Below, piece by piece: positions 51,348 to 60,755 of a stretch of DNA of 64,000 nucleotides (the stretch's first letter is position 1; each line of letters begins with the position of its first letter). Under the pieces are notes generated by a model. It saw only the letters and a list, made by a program, of their open reading frames with translations. It ran no database searches and was not told where the DNA came from. The stretch is from Rubrivirga sp. SAORIC476 (GTDB lineage: Bacteria > Bacteroidota > Rhodothermia > Rhodothermales > Rubricoccaceae): the NCBI RefSeq assembly GCF_002283555.1, contig NZ_MVOI01000006.1:452040-516039 (forward strand), in the 5' to 3' direction. A program made the position numbers and the translations under genes.

Positions 51348-52448
51348 ATGCGATTCCGGTATGCCGCGTGGGACGCCGAGCGCCACGGCACCACGCGCTC
51401 GACGTTCGACACGCTCCTCGACCTCTTTCAGCAACTCCTCCTCCACACCGGCGGCGACGCCGGGGAGGCCCTCTCCTGGCTGACCGCCATCGACAAGGAG
51501 TACGACATCACCGACGAGGGCATGGGCCTGGGCGACTTCATCGAGGAGCTCAAGAACCAGGGCTACATCGCCCGCGACGACGAGACGGGCGTGGTCGCGA
51601 TCACCGCGAAGGCCGAGCGCGGCCTCCGGGAGCGGTCGCTGGAGGAGATCTTCAAGGACCTCCACAAGGCCGGCCGGGGCAACCACAAGACGCCCTTCTC
51701 CGGCGCGGGCTCCGAGCGTCAGCCCGAGACCCGCCCCTACAGCTTCGGCGACGACGTCCACGACCTCGACGTGACCGGCACGCTCTCGAACGCCTTCCGA
51801 CGCGGCGGCATCGGCGAGTTCAGCCTGGAGCAGGACGACTTCCAGGTGTTCGAGACCGATCACCACACGTCGGTCGCTACGGTCCTGATGATCGACCTGA
51901 GCCATTCGATGGTGCTCTACGGCGAGGACCGCATCACGCCTGCCCGCAAGACGGCGCTCGCGCTGGCCGAGCTCATCACGACGCGGTATCCCAAGGACAC
52001 GCTCGACATCGTGGCGTTCGGCAACGAGGCCTGGGAGGTGGAGATGAAAGACCTGCCGTACCTCCAGGTCGGGCCGTACCACACCAACACGCGGGCGGGG
52101 CTGCAGCGGGCGCGCGACATCCTGCGCCGCCGCAAGAACCGCAACAAGCAGATCTTCATGATCACCGACGGCAAGCCGTCGTGCCACATCGAGAACGGGC
52201 GGATGTACCGCAACGCCTACGGCCTCGACCGCAAGATCATCAACAAGGTGCTGGACGAGGGCGCCATCTGCCGTCGCGAGGGCATCACGATCTCAACGTT
52301 TATGATCGCGCGCGACCCCTACCTGCAGGACTTCGTCCGCCAGCTGACCGAGGTGAACCACGGTCGGGCGTACTACGCCGGGCTGGACGAGTTGGGCGGC
52401 TTCCTGTTCGAGGACTACGCCCGCAACCGGCGGAAGCGGATGCGGTGA
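51348..52448 (+). CDS. VWA-domain protein (cytosolic)
   Basis: A 366-residue protein from ATG 51348 (MRFRYAAWDAERHG); an in-frame ATG at 51291 adds only proline-rich residues. The N-terminal half is helical, with FDTLLDLFQQLLLHTGGDAGEALSWLTAIDKEYDITDEG, then the von Willebrand A domain with the MIDAS motif SHSMV after TVLMIDLS (DxSxS: D-L-S-H-S), TTRYPKDTLDIVAFGNEA and NKQIFMITDGKPSCHIE. Such proteins often assemble with MoxR/ChlI-type AAA ATPases, but no such gene is in this window. No signal peptide. Confidence 0.82.
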   Translation: MRFRYAAWDAERHGTTRSTFDTLLDLFQQLLLHTGGDAGEALSWLTAIDKEYDITDEGMGLGDFIEELKNQGYIARDDETGVVAITAKAERGLRERSLEEIFKDLHKAGRGNHKTPFSGAGSERQPETRPYSFGDDVHDLDVTGTLSNAFRRGGIGEFSLEQDDFQVFETDHHTSVATVLMIDLSHSMVLYGEDRITPARKTALALAELITTRYPKDTLDIVAFGNEAWEVEMKDLPYLQVGPYHTNTRAGLQRARDILRRRKNRNKQIFMITDGKPSCHIENGRMYRNAYGLDRKIINKVLDEGAICRREGITISTFMIARDPYLQDFVRQLTEVNHGRAYYAGLDELGGFLFEDYARNRRKRMR

Positions 52449-52538
52449 GGGGTGGGGCACCGGGGCGAAGTTCCCGGATGCCTCGTAGTCCTCGCGGCGT
52501 GAACGGGGCATCTTGTCGGTCCCCAGTCCCCCGGTCTT

Positions 52539-53858
52539 CTGGCCCTCCCCCGCGTCCTCGTCGTCACGTACTACTTCCCGCCGGCGGGCGGGCCGGGCGT
52601 GCAGCGGACGCTGAAGACGGTCAAGTACCTCCGCGACGCGGGCTTCGAGCCGGTCGTGCTGACGGTCGAGGACGGCGCCTTCCCCAGCCGCGACGCCAGC
52701 CTGGCCGCCGACGTGCCCGAGGGCGTCGAGGTGATCCGCACGAAGGCGCCGGACCCGTTTACGCTCTACGCGCGCCTGACCGGCGCCGACAGCGTCCCGA
52801 CCGGCGCGGTGTCGCAAGGGGGCCGACTGTCGCGGGCAGCCCTGTGGGTACGCGCCAACCTGTTCCTGCCCGACGCCCGTGTGGGCTGGGTGCCGTTCGC
52901 GAAGCTCGCCGGGCGCCGACGCGTGGGGAAGGCATTCCGGGCGCACATGCCCTTCGCCGCCGTCGTCACGTCGGGGCCGCCGCACTCGGTGCACCTCGTC
53001 GGGCGCCGCCTCCAGCGGATGGGCGTGCCCTGGGTGGCCGACTTCCGCGACCCCTGGACGGCGATCAACTTCTACGACGACCTCCCGATGTCGGCCCCGG
53101 CGCGGCGCCTCGACGCGTGGCTGGAGCGCCGCGTCCTGCGCGGCGCCGACGCCGTCACCACGGTCAGCCCGACCTGGGCGCGGCACCTCGAAAACCGGGG
53201 CGGCATCCGGCGCGGTTCCGTCGAGGTCGTCCACAACGGGGTCGACGAGGCCGACCTCGGGGACGCTGAGGGCGTGGCTGTGCGCGAGGACGCGTTCGTG
53301 CTGACGCACGTCGGCAGCCTCTACGCGACGCGCGACCCGGCGGCGCTCTGGGAGGCGGTGGCCGCTCTGCACGCCGAGGGGCGGGTGCCGTCGCTGGTGA
53401 TCCGGCTGGTCGGCAAGACCGACGCGGCGGTCCGCGAGGCGGCCGAGGCGACCGGCGTGCCGGTGGAGGTCGAGCCGTACGTCGACCACGCCGAGGCGGT
53501 CCGCGAGCAGGCACGGGCGGCGCTGCTCCTGCTCTCCATCGAGCGATTCTCGGCCGACGCGGGCATGATCACGGGCAAGCTCTACGAGTACCTCGCCTCG
53601 GGGCGGCCGACGCTCGCCCTCGGGCCGGTCGGCGGGGACGCGGCGGCGCTGCTGGAGGAGACCGGCGGCGGGACGCTGCTCGCGCGCGACGACGCCGACG
53701 GAGTCGCGGCGGCGCTCGTCCGCCACTACGACGCCTGGGCCGCCGGCACGCCGGTGGCCGGAGCGCCCTGGGAGGCGGTCGCGCCGTACACGCGCCGCGC
53801 CCAGACCCGGCGCCTCGCCGACGTGATCCGTGCTCTGCCCGACCGGCCCGTCCGATGA
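52539..53858 (+). CDS. Glycosyltransferase family 4 protein, possible CTG start
   Basis: A GT-B glycosyltransferase. The conserved opening PRVLVVTYYFPPAGGPGVQR requires a start upstream of the GTG at 52599, but no ATG, GTG or TTG exists in frame; CTG 52539 gives LALPRVLVVTYYFPP and 439 residues. Other family marks: TSGPPHSVHLVGRRLQ, WVADFRDPWTAI, VVHNGVDEADL, LTHVGSLYATRDP and ITGKLYEYLASGRPTLALGP, whose Glu binds the sugar nucleotide. It probably builds a surface polysaccharide. GT2 follows with a 4-base overlap. Confidence 0.85.
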   Translation: MALPRVLVVTYYFPPAGGPGVQRTLKTVKYLRDAGFEPVVLTVEDGAFPSRDASLAADVPEGVEVIRTKAPDPFTLYARLTGADSVPTGAVSQGGRLSRAALWVRANLFLPDARVGWVPFAKLAGRRRVGKAFRAHMPFAAVVTSGPPHSVHLVGRRLQRMGVPWVADFRDPWTAINFYDDLPMSAPARRLDAWLERRVLRGADAVTTVSPTWARHLENRGGIRRGSVEVVHNGVDEADLGDAEGVAVREDAFVLTHVGSLYATRDPAALWEAVAALHAEGRVPSLVIRLVGKTDAAVREAAEATGVPVEVEPYVDHAEAVREQARAALLLLSIERFSADAGMITGKLYEYLASGRPTLALGPVGGDAAALLEETGGGTLLARDDADGVAAALVRHYDAWAAGTPVAGAPWEAVAPYTRRAQTRRLADVIRALPDRPVR

Positions 53859-54787
53859 CGCCGGCCGTCACCATCGCCATCTGCACGCGCGACCGCGCGC
53901 GGATCCTGGCTGAGACGCTGACCCACCTCCGCGCCACGGTCGGTGAGGCGCCGGACGCCGTCGAGGTGCTGCTGGTCGACAACGGCTCCTCGGACGCGAC
54001 GCCGGAGGTGGCCTCCCGGTTCGCCGACTGGCCCGCCTTTCGCTCCGTCACGGAACCGAGGCCCGGCCTCAGCCACGCCCGCAACCGTGCCCTGGCGGCC
54101 TCCGCGGCGGAGTGGCTGCTCTACCTGGACGACGACGCGTTCGTGTGGCCCGGCTGGCTCGACGCGCTCCGCGGTGCCATCGCTCGGGAGGGCGTGGTGC
54201 TCATCGGCGGACCCATCGAGCCGCGTTTCGAGGCGCCGCCGCCCGCGTGGTTCGACCCCGCCTCGGTGCGGCGGACGTTCGGTCCGGAAGGGCCGCTCTC
54301 GGACGCGGCGGCGCGGGAGGGCTTCTCGGGGGGCAACCTCGGCGTCCGACGGTCGGCGCTGGAGGCGGTGGGGGGCTTCGACGGCCGCCTCGGCATGATC
54401 GCGGGGACGCTGGGGCTGGGGGAAGAGACCGAGCTGGCCGGGCGGCTGGTGGACTGGTTCGGCAACGCGACGTGGCACGCGCCCGCGATGGGCGTTGACC
54501 ACCTGGAGCCCGCGTGGAAGCAGACGCCGCGCTACGTGGCGCGGCGCGCGTTCGTCAACGGGCGGCAGGCGTGGCGCTACGTCGGCGGGGGGCGCGGGCG
54601 GAAGGCGGGGTTCAGCGCGCTCAAGGCCGCCAAGCAGGCCGGGACCGGACTCCTGCGGCTGCCGCTGGCCGTCGTGCGGCCGGGGGCGCTGCACGGGGCG
54701 CTGAAGGGGCTCGCGACCGGCGCGGGCGCGGCGGTGGGCGTGGTGCGCGCGGCCCGGTCGTCGGGCACAGCGAGCGGAGACGCGTAG
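53855..54787 (+). CDS. Glycosyltransferase family 2 protein
   Basis: A 310-residue GT-A enzyme. MTPAVTIAICTRDRARILAETL opens the nucleotide-binding fold; DNGSSDATPEVASRF and WLLYLDDDAFVWPGWLDAL (Asp-Asp-Asp, metal-binding, about residue 91) follow, then GGPIEPRFEAPPPAWFDP and GGNLGVRRSALEAVGGFD, features of the GT2 acceptor region. The long C-terminal helix (AKQAGTGLLRLPLAVVRPGALHGAL) is amphipathic and may bind the membrane. ATGA overlap with the GT4 gene shows coupling. Confidence 0.9.
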   Translation: MTPAVTIAICTRDRARILAETLTHLRATVGEAPDAVEVLLVDNGSSDATPEVASRFADWPAFRSVTEPRPGLSHARNRALAASAAEWLLYLDDDAFVWPGWLDALRGAIAREGVVLIGGPIEPRFEAPPPAWFDPASVRRTFGPEGPLSDAAAREGFSGGNLGVRRSALEAVGGFDGRLGMIAGTLGLGEETELAGRLVDWFGNATWHAPAMGVDHLEPAWKQTPRYVARRAFVNGRQAWRYVGGGRGRKAGFSALKAAKQAGTGLLRLPLAVVRPGALHGALKGLATGAGAAVGVVRAARSSGTASGDA

Positions 54788-54882
54788 GCGGGCACCCTTG
54801 CCGGGGCCCTCTGCCATTTCCCCGCTTCCATTTCCCATTTCCTGCGAGCATCGCACGTCCCGATGCCCGGTAGCTTCGCCGC

Positions 54883-56199
54883 ATGCCGACTCCCACTCCA
54901 GCCCCGCTCCGCGTCGCCGTCATCAACGTGACGCTCGGCAACGGGGGCGACGCTGCCATCTACCTCGGCCTGGAACGCGCGCTGCGCGCGGCGCTGCCGC
55001 CGTGCGAGATCACCATCTTCGAGACCCAGCCGGAGGTCGCACGCGAGGCCTATCCCGCGTTCGACATCCGGACGGGCCTGTCGAGCGTCGCGTGGCCGCA
55101 GATCGCGAAGGGCATCCCGGCGCGCGCGCGTCGCATCCTGCGCTGGCTGACGATGCGCCCCCGGCTCCTCGCTGCCGCCCGCGCCTGGCGGGCCGGAAAG
55201 CGGGACCGGGCGCTGGCGCTCGCCGGGTCCGAGGGGCCGGACTCGTTCCGAACCATCGCCGAGGCGGACCTGGTGGTGAGCACGGGGGGGACGTACTTCG
55301 TGCCCGCCTACTGGCTCGGGCTGCGGTACCTGGAGTTCGACATCCTGCAGGCGCTCGGCCAGCCGTACGTCCTGTTCACGCAGTCCGTCGGGCCGTTCGA
55401 CACGATGCCGAAGGAGACGCTCCAGCGCATCTTCGAGGGCTCCCGGCTGATGATGCTGCGAGGGGAGGAGAGCCAGGCGTCGGTCCGCGAGATCGCGCCC
55501 GCCACGAACACGGTCGTCCGCGCCGACGCCGCCTTCGCGCTCGCCGACGCCGAGCGGCTGGCCGCTGCGAAGGATCGAGTCTGGCCGGAGACCCCGACCG
55601 TCGCCATATCCGTCCGCGACTGGCCGCACTTCGTGACGACCGACGCCGAGGAGGGCATGGCGCGGTACCGCGCGTCGGTCGCCGAGGCCGCGACCCGGCT
55701 CGTCCGCGAGCACGGCGCCCGCGTCCGCTTCCTCTCGACCTGTCAGGGCCGCCCGAAGTACCGCTACGACGACTCGGCGGTGGCGCTCGACATCGTGGCG
55801 CTCCTGCCCGACGACGTGCGGGCGAAGGTTGATGTGGACCGCGCCGCGCACCACCCGGCCGAGGTGCTCGACGCCTACGCCGAGGCAGACCTGGTGATCG
55901 CGACGCGCATGCACGCCGCCATCCTGGCGCTCGCCGCCGGGACGCCCGTGCTCGGCATCGCCTACGAGTTCAAGACGGCCGAGCTGCTCGGCGGGCTCGG
56001 CCTGCCGCACTGGGTCGAGGACATCGAGACGATCACGCCCGAGACGCTGAGCGCCCGCCTCGGCACTGTGGTGTCCGAACTGCCCGCCGCGCGGGCGGCG
56101 CTGTTCGACGGCGTCGAGCGGATGCGGGCCGACGCCATGGAGGCGGGCGTGCTGGTGGCCGAGGCCCTCGCCGACCGGATCGCCGCCGCCGGGGCCTGA
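54883..56199 (+). CDS. Polysaccharide pyruvyl transferase family protein
   Basis: A 438-residue GT-B-like enzyme that adds pyruvate ketals from PEP to surface sugars in characterised members (CsaB, WcaK). N-terminus RVAVINVTLGNGGDAAIYLGLERAL with the glycine-rich NGGD motif; LVVSTGGTYFVPAYWLGLRYLEFDIL near 126-150; PYVLFTQSVGPFDTMPKE near 160; CQGRPKYRYDDSAVA and DLVIATRMHAAILALAAGTPVLGIAYEFKTAELL near 330-365. 95 bases separate it from GT2. Confidence 0.88.
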   Translation: MPTPTPAPLRVAVINVTLGNGGDAAIYLGLERALRAALPPCEITIFETQPEVAREAYPAFDIRTGLSSVAWPQIAKGIPARARRILRWLTMRPRLLAAARAWRAGKRDRALALAGSEGPDSFRTIAEADLVVSTGGTYFVPAYWLGLRYLEFDILQALGQPYVLFTQSVGPFDTMPKETLQRIFEGSRLMMLRGEESQASVREIAPATNTVVRADAAFALADAERLAAAKDRVWPETPTVAISVRDWPHFVTTDAEEGMARYRASVAEAATRLVREHGARVRFLSTCQGRPKYRYDDSAVALDIVALLPDDVRAKVDVDRAAHHPAEVLDAYAEADLVIATRMHAAILALAAGTPVLGIAYEFKTAELLGGLGLPHWVEDIETITPETLSARLGTVVSELPAARAALFDGVERMRADAMEAGVLVAEALADRIAAAGA

Positions 56200-56201
56200 G
56201 C

Positions 56202-57707
56202 GTGCTGCGCCGCCTCTTCAAGCAGAGCAGCATCTACGCCGTCGCCAGCGTCACCTCGAAGCTGACGGGCTTCATCCTGCTGGCCTACTACGGCGACCCG
56301 GACATCCTGCCGAAGGCCGACTTCGGCTACCTCGGTGCGCTCGACGCCGCCAAGATGTTCGTGCTGCTGGTGGCGGGCGTCGGGCTGCCGCTGGGCATCC
56401 TGCGGTTCGCGTCGTCGCCGCAGTTGACCGAGGCCGAGCGGGCGGCCGTCCCGGCGACGGCGCTGGGCGTGGCCCTCGTGGCGGGGGGGCTGACGATGGC
56501 CGCCGGGTGGGGGCTGGCGCCGCTCGCCTCGGAGGCGCTGTTCGGCACCGCCGCCCGTGCGGACGCCATCCGCTGGCTGGCCGTCTTCGTGGGCTTCAAG
56601 ACGGTCTCCGACGTGTCGTATACGGTGCTCCGGCAGCGCGAAAAGGCCGGCGCGTTCGTGCTGATCGGCGTCGTCGAGTCGCTCCTGCTGGTGGCCGCCG
56701 TAGTGTTCTTCCTGATCCGCGGGGAGGGGCTGACGGGCGTGATGAAGGGCTACGCGGTGTCCGCGGCGACCATCGCCTTCGTGGTGACGCCGATGCTGTG
56801 GCTGCGGGTCGAGCGGCGGGTGGACGCGAGCCTGGTCGGGCGGATGCTGGCGTTTGGGCTGCCGCTGATCGCGTCCGGCTTCGCGTCGCGCTTCCTCAAC
56901 ATCGGCGACCGGTTCGTGCTGCTGGCGATGAAGGGGCCCGAGGCGGCGGCGGTCTACGAGTGGGCAGCGCGCTTCGGCGGCGTCGTGAACACGTTCCTGG
57001 TGCAGAGCTTCGTGCTGGCGTTCACGGTGCTGGGCATGAAGGCGCTCGACGAGAGCGGCTCGCCGGACCTCCACCGCCAGTCGTTTCGCCACTTCGCGGC
57101 GCTCGCCGGGTGGGTCACCCTCGGCCTCGGCCTGTTCGTGGCCGACGTCAGCCGCGTGCTCACCGACGACCCGGACTTCATCGGCACCGAGGCGGTCGTG
57201 CTGCTGATCGCGGGCGGGTTCGCGTTCTACGGGCTGTACTACGTCGTCGTGAACGTGCTCTACGTCGCCGGGCGGACGCGCGCTGTGGCGGTTTCAGTGG
57301 GTGGCGCGGCCCTCCTGAACCTGCTCCTGAACCTGCTCCTCATCCCGTCGATGGGCATCGCCGGTGCGGCCGTGGCGACGCTGGCCGCCTACGCCACACT
57401 CGCCATCGTGACCGCGCGGATGGGGCAGGCCTCGACGCCGGTCGCCTACCCGTGGATGGCGCTGGTCTGGGTGAGCGCGCTCGTCGGCGGACTGTTCCTG
57501 TTTGCCCAGCCGTCGGCCGACTGGGCCTTCGAGCCTCGCTTCGGGCTCCGCGTGGTGCTCGCGGCCCTCTACGTGCCGGGGCTGTTCGTCGTCGGGGTGT
57601 ACCGGCGCGACGACCTGGCGCGAGCGGTCTCGCTGGTGCGCCGTCGGGAGCAGGCCGGGAGCACCCCCGAGGCGGACCCTCCGCCCGGCCCACCGGACGC
57701 GACGTGA
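56202..57707 (+). CDS. Oligosaccharide flippase (Wzx-like)
   Basis: A 501-residue membrane protein from GTG 56202 ([15 protein letters not shown]), 2 bases after the pyruvyl transferase. About 12 to 14 hydrophobic segments, with [19 protein letters not shown] at the start and [40 protein letters not shown] typical of MOP-superfamily flippases; cytoplasmic loops carry Arg/Lys pairs (RQREKAGAF). Moves lipid-linked repeat units across the inner membrane. It completes the polysaccharide cluster. Confidence 0.9.
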   Translation: MLRRLFKQSSIYAVASVTSKLTGFILLAYYGDPDILPKADFGYLGALDAAKMFVLLVAGVGLPLGILRFASSPQLTEAERAAVPATALGVALVAGGLTMAAGWGLAPLASEALFGTAARADAIRWLAVFVGFKTVSDVSYTVLRQREKAGAFVLIGVVESLLLVAAVVFFLIRGEGLTGVMKGYAVSAATIAFVVTPMLWLRVERRVDASLVGRMLAFGLPLIASGFASRFLNIGDRFVLLAMKGPEAAAVYEWAARFGGVVNTFLVQSFVLAFTVLGMKALDESGSPDLHRQSFRHFAALAGWVTLGLGLFVADVSRVLTDDPDFIGTEAVVLLIAGGFAFYGLYYVVVNVLYVAGRTRAVAVSVGGAALLNLLLNLLLIPSMGIAGAAVATLAAYATLAIVTARMGQASTPVAYPWMALVWVSALVGGLFLFAQPSADWAFEPRFGLRVVLAALYVPGLFVVGVYRRDDLARAVSLVRRREQAGSTPEADPPPGPPDAT

Positions 57708-57724
57708 CGGCGGGGCGACCGTCG

Positions 57725-57732
57725 TAGATTGT
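57725..57732 (+). promoter_or_regulatory. Putative promoter of the BMC shell genes
   Basis: TAGATTGT, two mismatches from TAnnTTTG but the same TAGATTG core seen before the permease fusion gene, 49 bases before the ATG. Confidence 0.25.
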
Positions 57733-57781
57733 CGGCCCGGCGCCTCGGAGCGCCGCCCCCCACATTCAACACAGAGATCCC

Positions 57782-58069
57782 ATGCCCAACGGAGACATCG
57801 GCGCCGCGCTCGGAATGGTCGAGACGCGAGGCCTCGTCGGCGCCATCGAGGCGGCCGACGCCATGGTGAAGGCCGCCCGCGTCAACCTGATCGGAAAGGA
57901 GCAGATCGGCGGCGGCTTCGTCACCGTGATGGTCCGCGGCGACGTCGGCGCGGTCAAGGCCGCTACGGACGCCGGTGCTGCCGCCGCCGAGCGCGTCGGC
58001 GAGCTCGTGTCGGTGCACGTGATCCCGCGCCCGCACACGGAGGTCGAGGCGATCCTCCCGAGCGCGTAA
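57782..58069 (+). CDS. BMC-domain shell hexamer protein
   Basis: A 95-residue single-BMC protein (PF00936) of canonical length. [85 protein letters not shown] contains all the family strands, with the KAA segment and the pore loop GGGF, and the C-terminal RPH typical of CcmK/EutM/PduA. It forms hexagonal tiles of microcompartment facets. The second BMC gene follows after 4 bases. No enzyme of a known compartment type is nearby. Confidence 0.95.
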   Translation: MPNGDIGAALGMVETRGLVGAIEAADAMVKAARVNLIGKEQIGGGFVTVMVRGDVGAVKAATDAGAAAAERVGELVSVHVIPRPHTEVEAILPSA

Positions 58070-58073
58070 CCCG

Positions 58074-58565
58074 ATGGCCGTCCCGACGCCTGCACCGGGA
58101 GGCGCCGTCCCCGAAGGGGAGGCGCTCGGCCTGCTGGAAACGCACGGGCTGGTGGCCGCCATCGAGGCGGTCGACGCCATGCTGAAGGCCGCCGATGTCC
58201 GCCTCCTCCGCCAGCAGCGGACGGTGCCGGCCATGATCACGCACGTGGTCACCGGCGAGACGGCGGCCGTGCAGGCGGCCGTCGACGCGGGCGCGGCGGC
58301 GGCGGCACGCGTCGGCAAGGTGGCGGGCGTGCTCGTGATCCCCCGCCCGGCCGACGGCCTGTTGTCGCTCTTCGGGTCCGCCCCGGCGAGCGCCCCCGGC
58401 TCGGGCGGGCAGCCGACCGAGACGGACGACGACTACGACGACCAGACGGTCCGGGACCTGCGCCAGCTCGCCCGTGACCGCGACGACGAGAGCTTCCAGG
58501 GCCGCGTCATCTCGAAGGCCACCAAGGACGAACTCGTCGCCTTCCTCCGGGAGAGCGACCGATGA
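58074..58565 (+). CDS. BMC-domain shell protein with Rho_N/SAP-like tail
   Basis: A 163-residue protein. The BMC domain covers residues about 15-98 ([82 protein letters not shown]). An acidic linker (TETDDDYDD) leads to residues 125-160, [12 protein letters not shown]...[18 protein letters not shown], a helix-loop-helix pattern like the Rho_N or SAP fold that binds nucleic acid or protein. The pore loop region is QQRT instead of the glycine-rich loop of the first hexamer. It overlaps the YbbR start by ATGA. Tailed BMC proteins are known, but I recall none with this tail. Confidence 0.85.
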   Translation: MAVPTPAPGGAVPEGEALGLLETHGLVAAIEAVDAMLKAADVRLLRQQRTVPAMITHVVTGETAAVQAAVDAGAAAAARVGKVAGVLVIPRPADGLLSLFGSAPASAPGSGGQPTETDDDYDDQTVRDLRQLARDRDDESFQGRVISKATKDELVAFLRESDR

Positions 58566-59617
58566 GTGTATCGCCGCCCCGCGGCACCCTGACGGCGGTC
58601 CGCGACCGGCTTCGTGCGCTCCTCCCCTCCAGCGAGGTCGGGGACAACCTCGACGAGGCCCCCGGGCAGCGCGGGCTGGCGATGCTGCTCTCGCTGGTGG
58701 TCGCGCTCGTGATGTGGTTCAGCTTCAGCATGCGCGAGGAGTACCCCGTGACGATGCGGATGCCGGTCGAGATCGTGCAGACGCCGTCCGGCACGTCGCT
58801 CCGCGAGCGCCCGCCCCCCTCCGCCACCGTGACCCTCCGCGGCGACGGCTGGACGCTCCTCTCGCTGACCCGCCGGACGCCGGTCCTCCGCGTCGTCGCC
58901 GAGTCGGGGCGGGTGGACCTCGCGGCGGCGCTTCAGGAGATCGGCCTCCCGGCGGGCGTGGAGGTGCAGGCGGTCCAGCCGCAGATCATCGAACTGGCCC
59001 TCGACACGCAGACCAACCGGCGGCTGCCCATCCGCCTGCGCCAGCGGATCGAGACGCGCGTCGGGTACGACCTGCTCCGCGCGCCGCGCCTCTCGCCCGA
59101 CTCGGTGACGGTCACCGGTGCCCAGTCGCTGCTCGGGACGCTCGACAGCTGGCCGACCGAGGTCCTGTTCGCCGAGGGCGTCGAGAGTGACATGATGCGC
59201 ATCGTGGCGCTGTCCGACACGTTCAGCGGCCTGCTCTCGACCTCGGTGCGCGCGACGCGCGTCCGCGTGGACGTGGGGCAGTTCACCGAGGGCGGGCGCG
59301 ACCTCGACGTGCAGATCGAGAACATGCCGCCGGGCATCCTGGGCGTCCGGTTCGACCCTCCCACCGTCCGTGCCGTGTTCTCGGCGCCGCTGGAGGGGGA
59401 CACCTACGACCGGGCGACCGAGTCGGACGACTTCCGTGCCGTGGTGGACTTCTTCGACATCGCCCGCGACACGACGGCCACCGACGGACAGGTGCCGGTC
59501 TCGGCACGCGTCCCGGAGGACCTCGACATCCGCGACGTGACGCTCCAGCCGAGCCGCGTGGGCTACTTCATCCAGCGCGCCGCGCCCACGACGAACGCCG
59601 AGGACGAGGAGCCGTAG
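58562..59617 (+). CDS. YbbR-like (CdaR) domain protein
   Basis: A 351-residue single-pass protein. A membrane helix at about 35-55 (RGLAMLLSLVVALVMWFSF) precedes repeated YbbR domains (about 65-330) with strands ending MPVEIVQTPSGTSLRERPPPSATVTLRGDG and LDTQTNRRLPIRLRQRIETRVGYD. In Firmicutes CdaR regulates the diadenylate cyclase DacA; no dacA lies in this window. The start ATG overlaps the BMC tail gene stop, so the two are coupled, an unusual pairing. Confidence 0.78.
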   Translation: MSVSPPRGTLTAVRDRLRALLPSSEVGDNLDEAPGQRGLAMLLSLVVALVMWFSFSMREEYPVTMRMPVEIVQTPSGTSLRERPPPSATVTLRGDGWTLLSLTRRTPVLRVVAESGRVDLAAALQEIGLPAGVEVQAVQPQIIELALDTQTNRRLPIRLRQRIETRVGYDLLRAPRLSPDSVTVTGAQSLLGTLDSWPTEVLFAEGVESDMMRIVALSDTFSGLLSTSVRATRVRVDVGQFTEGGRDLDVQIENMPPGILGVRFDPPTVRAVFSAPLEGDTYDRATESDDFRAVVDFFDIARDTTATDGQVPVSARVPEDLDIRDVTLQPSRVGYFIQRAAPTTNAEDEEP

Positions 59618-59756
59618 GCATCGAGAGGGGGGAGCGTCGGCGAGCGAGGATGAGGCTGTTCCTCCCGGAGGCTTCGGCGATCCTCCATCCGCGAGGGTCT
59701 ATTCTCTCGCCCCCTTTTGGTCGGCCGGGCTGGCCTGCCGACGCCGCCGCAGTCTC

Positions 59757-60680
59757 ATGCTCTTTCTCGCCCTCGCCGTCACCTGCAGCCTCGCGATCGC
59801 GGTCGTGTTCAAGATCGCGGAGCGCCGGGACCTCGACCGGACCGCGCTGCTGACGGTCAACTACCTCGCCGGGGCCGTGCTGGCGATCGCGCTGCAAGGC
59901 GTCGAGCCGACGGGCGCGTTGTCGCCGGGGCTCGTCGCGCTGGGTGTGGGCCAGGGCGTGCTGTTCATCGGTGGCTTCTGGCTGTTCTCCCGCGCGATCC
60001 GCGAGGCCGGCATGGGGCTCTCGGCAGGCGTGATGCGGCTCTCGGTCGTGGTGCCGTTCCTGGCCTCGTGGCTTGTCTGGGGGGAGGTCCCGACGGCGCT
60101 CCAGTTCGTCGGGCTGGCGCTGGCGGGCGCGGCGTTCTTCCTCGTCGCGCGCCCGGCCGCCGAGCCGCCCGGCAAGCTCGGCCCGCCCGCCTCGGACGCG
60201 CCGTCGGGCGACCCGCTCCACGCCGTCGCCGAGGCGCCCGCGCGGACGGTGGGCCTGCTGGGCCTGCTCTTCCTCGCAGGCGGGCTCGTGGACGTCAACA
60301 TGAAGGTGTTCCGGGAGTCGTTCTCGGTCGCCGCGGGCGGAACGACCTCCATCGCCACGTTCCTGATCTTCGTCTTCGGCGTGGCCTTCCTCGTCGGCGC
60401 CGTCGCGGTGGCCTGGACGGGGGTGCGGACGGGCCGCTGGCCGAGCCGGGCCGCCTGGGCGTGGGGCGTCGGGCTGGGGATCGTCAACTACTACTCGGCC
60501 GAGTTCCTGCTGCGGGCGCTGGAGTCGCTCGACGGGACGGTCGCCTTCCCGGCCAATAGCGTCTCCATCGTGTTCGGCGCGGCGCTGATCGGGCGCCTCG
60601 TCTGGGGCGAGCGGCTGTCGCAGGGCAACTTGGTCGGCCTCGGGCTGGCCGCGGTCGCGCTGGTGCTGCTGGCGGGATAG
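59757..60680 (+). CDS. EamA-like DMT transporter
   Basis: A 307-residue membrane protein with about ten segments, showing two EamA-type halves: residues 1-135 (LFLALAVTCSLAIAVVFKIAERRDL to LALAGAAFFLVARP) and 165-305 (GLLGLLFLAGGLVDVNMKVFRESF to GLGLAAVALVLLAG). The linker (AEPPGKLGPPASDAPSG) is cytoplasmic. Members move drugs or metabolites; the substrate is unknown. Start ATG 59757 is preceded by a GC-rich spacer with no promoter match. Confidence 0.8.
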   Translation: MLFLALAVTCSLAIAVVFKIAERRDLDRTALLTVNYLAGAVLAIALQGVEPTGALSPGLVALGVGQGVLFIGGFWLFSRAIREAGMGLSAGVMRLSVVVPFLASWLVWGEVPTALQFVGLALAGAAFFLVARPAAEPPGKLGPPASDAPSGDPLHAVAEAPARTVGLLGLLFLAGGLVDVNMKVFRESFSVAAGGTTSIATFLIFVFGVAFLVGAVAVAWTGVRTGRWPSRAAWAWGVGLGIVNYYSAEFLLRALESLDGTVAFPANSVSIVFGAALIGRLVWGERLSQGNLVGLGLAAVALVLLAG

Positions 60681-60755
60681 GGGACGCCGACGCTGGGCTG
60701 CCCGGCCGAGACGTACCGACCCTGAACCCTGAAGCCTGCGCGTCGTACGCCGCCC

